The translations under genes and the position numbers were made by a program. A stretch of 21,164 nucleotides of DNA from an uncultured bacterium (GTDB lineage Bacteria > Gemmatimonadota > Gemmatimonadetes > Longimicrobiales > RSA9), in the NCBI GenBank assembly GCA_937995995.1, contig CALKIP010000327.1, positions 1 through 21,164 of the forward strand, in the 5' to 3' direction. The notes under the pieces were generated by a model, which searched no databases, was not told the DNA's origin, and worked only from the letters and a program-made list of their open reading frames with translations. Positions 15,472-21,164 of the stretch are shown piece by piece. Numbering within the stretch: position 1 is the stretch's first letter; each line of letters begins with the position of its first letter.

Positions 15472-17739
15472 TCAGAAGTCGAGCGTCGCACCGAAGTAGA
15501 CGGAGCGCTTGAACTGGCTGCGCACGAAGCGGCGCTCCGCATAATCGGCCGAGTAGGCGATGTCGTACGCGTTCACGCGGTCGAGCGCGTTGTGGACGGC
15601 CACGAAGAGGACGAGCAGCCGATCGCCGCCGAGTGGGATCAGCCGGCTTCCCGCGAGGTCGACCCGGTGGAATGCCGGCAGCCGCTCCGAGTACGGAGCG
15701 CCGTGCTCGGGCACCCAGACGTCACGACGCACGGCCGGAGAGGCGGCGGCAACGGGGGTGAACGGGCGTCCTGTCGCGTAGAGAGCGGATGCGCCGAGCT
15801 GCCACGCCTCACCGAGCCGTCGGTCGACGACGAGTATCCACGTGTGCGTGACGTCGAAGGGCGACCGCGCGAGGGTTCGCGTGTTCGGGTCGGTGCGGGT
15901 GGCGTGCAGCCAGCTCCAGCTCACGCGGCCGCTCCAGCCGTGCCACTCCGGCCACGACAGGAAGACGTCGACGCCTCGACTCACGCCGCGCCCGCCGGTC
16001 ACCGTGGCGCCGTCCCGGTCCTGCCGGGCCAGGTCCCGGTAACGCTTGAGGTAGGCCTCGATGCGGAGCAGCACGTCACTGCCTCCGAGCTGGAATCCGG
16101 CGACGGAGTGCATGGCGCGCATCGGCGGTGGCACGGCCTCGCCAGCGCCGGAGGGTGACGCATTCGAGCGGTCCCGACCGACGGCGACGGTGCTCGAACC
16201 GCCACCCGCCGGAGACGGCGCCTCCCCGTCCGCGCGCCCGTAGACGTACGGCGCCGGCACTTGGTGGTAGACGCCCCACGCCGCGAGCAGCGTGGCGTGC
16301 CGGGTGATGCGGTAAGCCGCCGCCAGGCGCGGGTCCCATGTGCGGCGCCGTGCGAGCGTCGCACGGTCGGTGCGTAGCCCGGCCGTCAGGCGAAGGTCGG
16401 GTGTGATGTACACGTCGCCCTCGGCAAAGAGACCATGGCGCGTGCCGGCGATCGCGGACCGGACCGGCGATGTCGGCGCACCGGGCGCTTCATCATGTTC
16501 GTGGTCGGGCACCTCGCCATCGAACCGCGACCGTCTGCGTTCGACATCGCCGCCGACCGTCAGCATCAGCCATGGGCGCACCTTCACGCCGAGTCGGCCA
16601 CGGGCCTGACGGAGGCGTTCGCCAGTTCGCAGCCGGAACGCGCCGAACGTGGAGGTGCTGGTCGCCCCTGCCGTCGCGATCGTGAGCGCCGCGTCGAGCG
16701 GGCCCACGCGATCCCGCCAGGAGGCGACGGCAAGGTCGTGATGCTCCTCCGCGCCGAACTCGCCCGTGTACGACGGATCCTCGACGACGAGACCGAGCCG
16801 GCTCCGCTGGTCCAGCCCGAACACGCGCACCTCGCCGGTCGGACGGTAACCCCACACGACGCCGCCACTCAGGTCACGGCCCTCGGGTGGTTTGGTGAAC
16901 TCGGAGGTCGTGCCATTGATGCGGAAGAGGAGGTCCGTACTCGAGCGTGTCGCGGTCGCGCGCACGCCGAGCCCCGCAGGGAGCGGCAGCTCGCCCGTCG
17001 CCGAGACGCTGGCCAGCGAGGCCGTCACGCCTCCGCCCCATTGGTCGGGACGGCCCAGCGTCGAGAGTGCGGCGATGCCGGAGAGCGCATCGCCGTAGCT
17101 CGCGCCGAAGCCGCCGGTCGAGAAGTGGATGCCGTCGAGCTGGAATGGATCGAACGCGCCGAAGAACCCGCCCGTCGGCGACTCGTAGCGGTAGGGCGAG
17201 AGCACGACGGCGTCGTCCAGGAACACCCGGGTCTCGAAGACATCGCCTCCCCGCACGAAGAGACCCGCGCCCTCGCCCACCCCCTGCAGTCCGGGGAAGG
17301 TCCGGATGGCACGATAGACGTCCGCCGCCGCGCCGGGGGTGGTCACGACCTGCAGGCTGTTCAACTCGAGCCTGGGATCGCCTCCGGCAGTCAACCGCCC
17401 CGCACGTACGACGATCGGCTCGAGCGGGATCGCCGCGCGGGTGACGCGGAGCGTCAGCGGCTCACTCATGGGGAGGGTGAGCGGCGTGCGCCGCTCGTCG
17501 AACCCGTCCTTCAGTACCACCAACGTGACTGCTCCATCCGCGCCGCTACAGAACACGAACCGCCCATCGGCCCCCGTGAGGTCGCCGTCGAGCGTCTCCA
17601 GGAGGAAGACGTTCGCGTGCTCGACCGGCGCGCCGTCGGTGTCGAGGACGCTGCCCTCGATACATGTGCCGGCACCTTGCGCCGCCGCCGATTCCGCGGT
17701 CACGATCAGGAGGGTGAGGTGGCGAAGTGTGACTCTCAT
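15472..17739 (-). CDS. TonB-dependent outer-membrane receptor with carboxypeptidase-regulatory-like domain
   Basis: 755 residues from ATG 17739, with GAGGG about 6 bases upstream. Signal peptide at 1-20 (ending ESAAAQ). A CarboxypepD_reg-like beta sandwich at about 25-105 includes IEGSVLDTDGAPVEHANVFL. A candidate TonB box EPIVV lies at 107-111, followed by a plug domain at about 125-235 with GLFVRGGDVFETRVFLDDAV and SYGDALSGIAAL. The rest is a 22-strand-type barrel ending in a terminal Phe (VYFGATLDF), the usual barrel-assembly signal. It is shorter than many SusC-like receptors (about 1000 residues) and no SusD partner is present. Substrate unknown. It heads a same-strand series with the TPR protein 80 bases downstream and then the LytS/LytTR pair. 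Confidence 0.93.
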   Translation of the reverse strand: MRVTLRHLTLLIVTAESAAAQGAGTCIEGSVLDTDGAPVEHANVFLLETLDGDLTGADGRFVFCSGADGAVTLVVLKDGFDERRTPLTLPMSEPLTLRVTRAAIPLEPIVVRAGRLTAGGDPRLELNSLQVVTTPGAAADVYRAIRTFPGLQGVGEGAGLFVRGGDVFETRVFLDDAVVLSPYRYESPTGGFFGAFDPFQLDGIHFSTGGFGASYGDALSGIAALSTLGRPDQWGGGVTASLASVSATGELPLPAGLGVRATATRSSTDLLFRINGTTSEFTKPPEGRDLSGGVVWGYRPTGEVRVFGLDQRSRLGLVVEDPSYTGEFGAEEHHDLAVASWRDRVGPLDAALTIATAGATSTSTFGAFRLRTGERLRQARGRLGVKVRPWLMLTVGGDVERRRSRFDGEVPDHEHDEAPGAPTSPVRSAIAGTRHGLFAEGDVYITPDLRLTAGLRTDRATLARRRTWDPRLAAAYRITRHATLLAAWGVYHQVPAPYVYGRADGEAPSPAGGGSSTVAVGRDRSNASPSGAGEAVPPPMRAMHSVAGFQLGGSDVLLRIEAYLKRYRDLARQDRDGATVTGGRGVSRGVDVFLSWPEWHGWSGRVSWSWLHATRTDPNTRTLARSPFDVTHTWILVVDRRLGEAWQLGASALYATGRPFTPVAAASPAVRRDVWVPEHGAPYSERLPAFHRVDLAGSRLIPLGGDRLLVLFVAVHNALDRVNAYDIAYSADYAERRFVRSQFKRSVYFGATLDF

Positions 17740-17817
17740 GCGGAGCCCTCGCGTTCTCGGGTGGCGAGTTCATTCGGTCATCCGTCCCTCGATTCTCTCG
17801 CACCCGGACGCGAGGGG

Positions 17818-18084
17818 CTACAGCGGTGCGGTGGGCGCGTGCTGGGGAGCGGTGAGTGGGCGGAGGCGCCGGTGGGCTGCCGCGGGCGCGACGCGGTCGA
17901 GCGTGTGTCGTGCGAGTTCCTCGTTGTGAGGGGCGGAGACCATCATCTCGTCTCCGGTGAGACGGTCGCCGAACTCAACCGGCGCATCGGGCCTTCCCGA
18001 CAGTTGAACCTCCCCTCCGATGGGCACGTCGCCTTCCAGGATCAGCCGGATCTGTTCCTGAGCAATGTGGCCGAGTTCCTGCAT
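17818..18084 (-). CDS. Possible hypothetical protein in the gap upstream of the TonB receptor
   Basis: The 412 bases between the TonB receptor start and the DJ-1-family gene contain one open stretch of 88 codons on the minus strand. Residues 1-70 read plausibly as protein (QEQIRLILEGDVPIGG, EFGDRLTGDEMMVSAPHNEE) with a balanced charge pattern; the last 20 residues are Pro/Ala/Arg-rich. No Shine-Dalgarno is seen before ATG 18084 and no family is recognised. It could be a gene remnant or a chance reading frame in GC-rich DNA. Confidence 0.3.
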   Translation of the reverse strand: MQELGHIAQEQIRLILEGDVPIGGEVQLSGRPDAPVEFGDRLTGDEMMVSAPHNEELARHTLDRVAPAAAHRRLRPLTAPQHAPTAPL

Positions 18085-18151
18085 CGAGCCCGGCCGACCA
18101 CAATGACAGCGGGCGAAGCGTTTCCAACATCACCCGAGAACAGAGGATACG

Positions 18152-18742
18152 ATGAGCGGCGGAGCCTACGTACTCATCTTCGACGGCCTGTCGGACTGGG
18201 AGCCGGCCCACGCGCTTGCGGAGCTACGGCGGTCGGGCGGGATGGAGGTGGTCAGCGTCGGCTTCACGAGCGAGCCCATCACCACGATGGGCGGGCTGCG
18301 CATCCTGCCGGACACGACGCTCGACGCCGTCGATCCCGTCGACATGCGGATCCTGATCCTACCGGGCGGCGAGCTGTGGGAGACGGCCGGGCCGCCGGAC
18401 GCGGTCCTCGAGCTGCTCGGGCGAGCCGAGGCCGCGGGGGTGCCGATCGCGGCGATCTGTGCGGCCACGATCGCGGCCGCCCGGGCCGGGTTGCTCGCTG
18501 CACGGCGCCACACCAGCAACGGCCGCGACTACCTCGTTGCGGCGGCGCCGGCCTACGCGGGTGCGGACCACTACGTGGAGGATGCTCTGGCCGTACGCGA
18601 CCGCGGTGTGATCACGGCGAGTGGAGTGGGCAGCGTCGAGTTCGCCCGGGAGATCATGGCCGAGCTGGACGTCCTCGACGAGGCGAGCCGCGCGGTGTGG
18701 TTCGACCTTTTCAAGCACGGCGTGCTCCCCGAACCTGCGTGA
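18152..18742 (+). CDS. DJ-1/PfpI (ThiJ) family protein
   Basis: 196 residues from ATG 18152, with AGAGG about 5 bases upstream. It has the class I glutamine-amidotransferase-like flavodoxin fold of the DJ-1 superfamily: E17 in LSDWEPAHAL, the ILILPGGELWE strand-loop and the nucleophile elbow AAICAATIAA with C103, followed by H120 in ARRHTSN. The Glu-Cys-His set matches the family's reactive cysteine site. Members include protein or methylglyoxal deglycase-like enzymes, chaperones and proteases, and sequence alone does not separate them; the YoaZ-type subgroup is the closest I recall. It appears monocistronic. Confidence 0.9.
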   Translation: MSGGAYVLIFDGLSDWEPAHALAELRRSGGMEVVSVGFTSEPITTMGGLRILPDTTLDAVDPVDMRILILPGGELWETAGPPDAVLELLGRAEAAGVPIAAICAATIAAARAGLLAARRHTSNGRDYLVAAAPAYAGADHYVEDALAVRDRGVITASGVGSVEFAREIMAELDVLDEASRAVWFDLFKHGVLPEPA

Positions 18743-18905
18743 CGCCGCCCGAACCGCGCGTCACGTTGGGGAATACGACGAAGTCGTGGCTCTCACGCGT
18801 GACGGCCCGCACCTCGAGTACGGTGACACCATGGAGGTCCGTGAGGTCGAGCCGGTGATGGTACACACCGAGGCCACCCGGTAGGTCGCGGGCCACCGCA
18901 TCCAT
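18711..18905 (-). CDS. Possible short hypothetical or gene remnant
   Basis: 64 codons from ATG 18905, directly after the stop of the extended tetR reading frame (TGAATG). The middle (VYHHRLDLTDLHGVTVLEVR, then ESHDFVVFP) reads like a beta-rich protein segment, but the 3' end overlaps the end of the DJ-1-family gene by about 30 bases on the opposite strand. No ribosome site or family is recognised. It may be a fragment in the scar region that also holds the truncated sigma factor. Confidence 0.25.
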   Translation of the reverse strand: MDAVARDLPGGLGVYHHRLDLTDLHGVTVLEVRAVTRESHDFVVFPNVTRGSGGVTQVRGARRA

Positions 18906-20078
18906 TCATCCACCGGATCCGTCTACAGAGATGAGAACGCGCCGAACCGTTCGTGTCGGCCTCATGCCCATGAGGGCCGCGCGCCGCTTGCCGGCCTGCC
19001 GCGAGCCCACGAGGTTGGGCTCGCCGGGTGCCGACCGACCGGTCGAGGGCGCAGAATCATCATCGATACCGAGGAGAGCCGGTGAGCGAGGAACGGGATC
19101 TGCAGGAATTCGCGCCGTCCGTCCGTGAGGTTCACGACCGCTTCGTGGAGGCGACGGAGCGGCATCGCCCCGCGCTGTGGGACTACTGCCTCCGGCGCAC
19201 CGGCTCGCCGTGGCCGGAAGCCCACCGCCCGCCCCCGCCTCGATCCCACGGATGAGCCAGCGCAGCCCACGCTCGAAGTCCTCCTCCGATGGGTGCGTCG
19301 CGAGGTCGCGGGCGGACGCCCGGGTCAGCGCGTAGGCATCCTCGGGTAGATCCTCGATCAACGCTGCGGCCCGCTCGAGACGCTCGCCACGTTCCGGCTC
19401 CATGCGTCGCGGCGCTTCCATCGCCGCCGAGCCAAGGGTGTATGCGAGCAGGGCGCGCAGCGCCTCGATGGCTGCCCTGTCCCGGATCCCGCCACGCTCA
19501 AGGATTCGCAACGTCGCCTCGCCCAGCCGCATCGCGTTCGGGCCGCCCGGGCGCGTGAGGAAGAGCGTTGCGAGCCGCGGGTGCGCCAGGAGGAGGCGAC
19601 GCGACGCCCCCATGAGTTCCACGAGTGCATCCTGCCACGTAACGGCTCCCGGCGGTGGCGGTTCGAGCTCGCCCAGCACATCGTCGAACACCGCATCGAG
19701 GATCGCCGTCTTGTCACGGAAATACGTGTAGAGCGCGTTCGGCGCCACGCCGAGCTCGCCGGCCAGCCGCCGCATCGTCACCCGCTCCACGCCCTCGCTG
19801 TCCGCCAGGACGCGCGCGGCTGCCACGATCTCATCGCGCGTCAGGCCAGCGCGCTGGCCGGGCGTGCGCGCCGCCGACCCTTTCGAGCGCCCTCGGCCGC
19901 CGGAGGACGACGCGGCACGCGTAGCCTTCGCCGCTAGCCTTTCGTGTTGCTCACGCTCCTGTGGCCGCCTGTGATCCCGGTGCGCGCCTCGCCCCTCACG
20001 TCCGCCACGCCCCTCACGTCCGCCACGCCCCTGCGATGCGCCACCCGTCACATTCGCCCGTGAGTCCCCAGAACTCAT
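18906..20078 (-). CDS. TetR-family repressor, reading through its normal 3' end
   Basis: 390 residues from ATG 20078, chosen over ATG 20117 because GAGGAGGG precedes it and the longer start lies inside the operator. Residues 1-75 are a Gly/Arg/His/Gln-rich basic tail. The TetR helix-turn-helix lies at about 80-135 (TRDEIVAAARVLADSEGV, TMRRLAGELGVAPNALYTYF, then RDKTAILD). A ligand-binding and dimerisation region at about 145-282 (TetR C-terminal family, ending FERGLRWLIRGIEAG) is where such proteins normally stop. Residues about 285-390 are Pro/Ser/Arg-rich and antisense to a truncated sigma-factor gene, so they look acquired by a rearrangement. It is divergent from the dienelactone hydrolase gene and shares a perfect palindromic operator with it, so it probably represses both that gene and itself until a small ligand binds. 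Confidence 0.85.
   Translation of the reverse strand: MSSGDSRANVTGGASQGRGGREGRGGREGRGAHRDHRRPQEREQHERLAAKATRAASSSGGRGRSKGSAARTPGQRAGLTRDEIVAAARVLADSEGVERVTMRRLAGELGVAPNALYTYFRDKTAILDAVFDDVLGELEPPPPGAVTWQDALVELMGASRRLLLAHPRLATLFLTRPGGPNAMRLGEATLRILERGGIRDRAAIEALRALLAYTLGSAAMEAPRRMEPERGERLERAAALIEDLPEDAYALTRASARDLATHPSEEDFERGLRWLIRGIEAGAGGGLPATASRCAGGSSPTARGDAAPSPPRSGREPHGRTARIPADPVPRSPALLGIDDDSAPSTGRSAPGEPNLVGSRQAGKRRAALMGMRPTRTVRRVLISVDGSGG
19082..19255 (+). pseudogene. Truncated ECF sigma-factor N-terminus
   Basis: A GTG at 19082 preceded by GAGGAG opens 57 codons. Residues 1-44 (EFAPSVREVHDRFVEATERH, then RPALWDYCLRRTGSPW) match the start of sigma-70 region 2 in ECF-type factors, where GSPWDAEDLVQ-like sequence normally follows. 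Here the match stops after W44 (codon 19211-19213); PEAHRPPPPRSHG and a stop follow, which is antisense to the tetR tail. The remaining region 2 and region 4 are absent, so no functional sigma factor can be made. Assignment is by recalled family pattern, moderately sure. Confidence 0.55.
19991..20035 (-). repeat. 18-bp direct tandem repeat in the tetR 5' region
   Basis: GCCCCTCACGTCCGCCAC occurs exactly at 19991-20008 and 20009-20026 and begins a third time at 20027. On the minus strand it encodes a GRGGRE-type hexapeptide in the basic N-terminal tail of the TetR protein. Confidence 0.85.
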
Positions 20079-20106
20079 TGACACCCTCCTCGTCGCCCCA
20101 TATTGT
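20078..20106 (+). promoter_or_regulatory. Candidate sigma-70 promoter of the dienelactone hydrolase gene
   Basis: TTGACA at 20078-20083 (perfect -35) and TATTGT at 20101-20106 (-10) are 17 bases apart. Transcription would start near 20113, giving a leader of about 40 bases to ATG 20154. The -35 overlaps the tetR start codon and the -10 lies in the left half of the palindromic operator. Confidence 0.6.
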
Positions 20107-20122
20107 ACGGTGTACAATATGG
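20098..20122. promoter_or_regulatory. Perfect palindromic TetR-type operator
   Basis: 11-bp arms (CCATATTGTAC and its exact complement) flank a GGT centre. The TTGTAC...GTACAA core is like operators of several TetR-family repressors. It lies in the tetR/hydrolase divergent gap and covers the -10 elements of both candidate promoters, so binding should block both. Confidence 0.8.
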
Positions 20123-20142
20123 CAGCAGGTGACTGGAATCAA
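20114..20142 (-). promoter_or_regulatory. Candidate sigma-70 promoter of the tetR gene
   Basis: On the minus strand TTGATT (20142-20137) and TATTGT (20119-20114) are 17 bases apart. Transcription would start near 20107, about 28 bases before the tetR ATG. The -10 lies in the right half of the operator, mirroring the hydrolase promoter. Confidence 0.5.
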
Positions 20143-20153
20143 GGAGCCGAGCG

Positions 20154-20774
20154 ATGGGATCGAAGGCAGATGTGAACGGTGGATCGTCCACGGGCCGCGA
20201 AGTCGTCCTCTTCCACTCCGTTCTCGGGCTACGGCCGGCGGTGCGTCGCTGGGCGGAGCGGCTGCGTGCCGAGGGGCACACGGTGCACACGCCCGACCTC
20301 TACGATGGCCGTGTGTTCGAGGACTACGACGAGGGGATGCGGGCACTGGAGTCGCTCGGCGGGATCGAGTGGCTGATCGAGCGCAGCCAGGCGGCGGTGG
20401 CCGATCTACCGAACGAGGTGGTGTACGCGGGTTTCTCGAATGGCGGCGGCTCGGCACAGCTCCTGGCGCTGACCCGTCCGGGCGCACTGGGCGTGGTCCT
20501 GATGCACGCGGCGCTGCCGGTGGAGGTGTTCGGGGCGGAGGCGTGGCCCGCGGAGGTGCCCCTGCAGATCCATTACGCGGAACGGGATCCGTTCAGGGAC
20601 CCCGGGGCGGTGGAAGCCTTGAGCGATTCGGTGCACAGGTCCGGCGCGCGGTGCGAGACGTGGCTCTACCCGGGTGAGGGCCATCTCTTCGCGGATGAGG
20701 GGCTCGCGGAGTACGACGAGCGGCAGGCGGAGCTCATGTTCGGGCGGGTGAGCGAGTTCCTGCGGGAGCTATGA
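20154..20774 (+). CDS. Dienelactone hydrolase family protein
   Basis: 206 residues from ATG 20154, with AAGGAG 7 bases upstream. Alpha/beta hydrolase with the DLH layout: VVLFHSVLGLRPAV at the first strand, HTPDLYDGR, a nucleophile elbow at S95 in VYAGFSNGGGSAQ, D145 in HYAERDPF and H177 in YPGEGHLF. Classical dienelactone hydrolases use Cys (GYCxGG); the Ser here places it with the Ser-type relatives, so the substrate need not be a dienelactone. Other hydrolysable esters or lactones are plausible. It is divergent from and probably repressed by the TetR protein, which suggests induction by its substrate or a related toxic compound. A hairpin follows the stop. Confidence 0.9.
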   Translation: MGSKADVNGGSSTGREVVLFHSVLGLRPAVRRWAERLRAEGHTVHTPDLYDGRVFEDYDEGMRALESLGGIEWLIERSQAAVADLPNEVVYAGFSNGGGSAQLLALTRPGALGVVLMHAALPVEVFGAEAWPAEVPLQIHYAERDPFRDPGAVEALSDSVHRSGARCETWLYPGEGHLFADEGLAEYDERQAELMFGRVSEFLREL

Positions 20775-20781
20775 GGGCGAG

Positions 20782-20822
20782 GCGGGGGCGAGCGCAAAGA
20801 TATCTCCTGCACTCGCCCCCGC
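20782..20822. terminator. Hairpin downstream of the dienelactone hydrolase gene
   Basis: GCGGGGGCGAG at 20782-20792 pairs exactly with CTCGCCCCCGC at 20812-20822 around a 19-base A/T-richer loop, starting 8 bases after the hydrolase stop. No T-tract follows. Confidence 0.55.
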
Positions 20823-20852
20823 GCTCGATCGGGAGTTCACCGACCCCGGACC

Positions 20853-20912
20853 GGCTTCGGCTTCGGTTCCGACTCTGGCGCCGGTCTCGGCTCCGGCTCC
20901 GGTTTCGGCTCC
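20853..20912. repeat. Degenerate hexanucleotide tandem repeat (GGCTYC type)
   Basis: Ten 6-bp units, mostly GGCTTC, GGCTCC, GGTTCC or GGTTTC, run without a break through the gap after the hydrolase gene. On the minus strand they would read as a Gly-Ala-Glu-Thr repeat in an open but Arg-rich frame that I do not accept as a gene. The region 20823-21013 otherwise shows nothing recognisable. Confidence 0.7.
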
Positions 20913-21013
20913 AAACCGGGTCGAATATCGTAATGGAAGCACCCCGCAACCTCGCGGTCGAGAAAGCTCCCGGATAGCGGGCTCGATCTCGATGGCATCC
21001 TTACCTCGGCGGG

Positions 21014-21164
21014 TCAGCTGCGAGATCCGACTCGGTATCCGAGCACGATCTCGTTTGCGAGCCACGAGTGGGGTACGGAAACGATATTCGACTCGGTGAG
21101 GCCGACGATCACTAGGGCACACCAGGCCTCGGCCTCTCCCGCCGCCGTCAGGCGGCTCTCCCGC
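21014..21164 (-). CDS. Possible 3' end of a gene entering from the right edge
   Basis: The minus strand reads 49 codons from the window edge to TGA at 21016-21014. The sequence (EAWCALVIVGLTESNIVSVP, then HSWLANEIVLGYRVGS) has a normal aliphatic and polar mix, unlike the Arg-rich overlapping frames. It would be a C-terminal fragment whose start lies beyond 21164. Such a length can be open by chance in GC-rich DNA and no family is recognised. Confidence 0.3.
   Translation of the reverse strand, partial: RESRLTAAGEAEAWCALVIVGLTESNIVSVPHSWLANEIVLGYRVGSRS

Noticed and set aside
16435..18858. 807-codon plus-strand open frame across the TonB receptor and DJ-1-family gene
   Set aside because: It runs antisense to the receptor and out of frame through the DJ-1 gene, with no domain or ribosome site of its own.
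20769..21122. 117-codon minus-strand frame containing the hexanucleotide repeat
   Set aside because: Arg-rich and low-complexity, runs through the hydrolase hairpin, and competes with a more protein-like frame at the right edge.

Overview
The window is GC-rich bacterial DNA. It combines Big2-type Ig-like lipoproteins with TolB-like propellers, a two-component-regulator-propeller histidine kinase, a TonB-dependent receptor with a carboxypeptidase-regulatory-like N-terminus, and LytS/LytTR-type signalling. This mix is typical of Gemmatimonadota or a related group of environmental Gram-negative heterotrophs. That placement is inferred from gene content; there is no rRNA or other phylogenetic marker here. 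I found no tRNA, rRNA, CRISPR array, intact insertion sequence or prophage.

Left part (1-6600). A Big2 lipoprotein gene, cut by the left edge, runs leftward. Divergent from it is a rightward pair: a protein whose C-terminal half resembles the CdiI/DUF1436 immunity family, and a heme A synthase (ctaA-like). A perfect 24-bp stem hairpin separates ctaA from the next leftward gene, a full-length paralogue of the first lipoprotein (four Big2-like repeats plus a TolB-like propeller). Upstream of it is a leftward pair: a 45-residue membrane-anchor peptide whose stop overlaps the GTG start of a two-helix membrane protein.

Middle part (6600-12450). A leftward two-component system pairs a very large periplasmic-propeller histidine kinase with a NarL/FixJ-type response regulator. 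A 16-bp palindromic motif (TGGCAT-N4-ATGCCA type) occurs three times: before the regulator, before the membrane-protein pair and before the first lipoprotein. It is a candidate operator for this system. Divergent from the kinase is a two-gene unit, a nucleoside deaminase and a histidine phosphatase, closed by another long perfect hairpin. It faces a small four-helix membrane protein.

Right-middle part (12545-17739). A leftward operon-like series runs TonB-dependent receptor, periplasmic TPR protein, LytS-type histidine kinase and LytTR response regulator. It looks like an outer-membrane uptake or sensing unit with its own regulatory pair.

Right part (17740-21164). A DJ-1/PfpI-family protein is followed by a scar region holding a truncated ECF sigma-factor N-terminus, which runs into the 3' end of a leftward tetR gene that has lost its normal stop. 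The tetR gene is divergent from a dienelactone-hydrolase-family gene. Between them lies a perfect 25-bp inverted repeat that carries the -10 elements of both candidate promoters. The last 390 bases contain a hairpin, a degenerate hexanucleotide repeat and possibly the 3' end of a further leftward gene.
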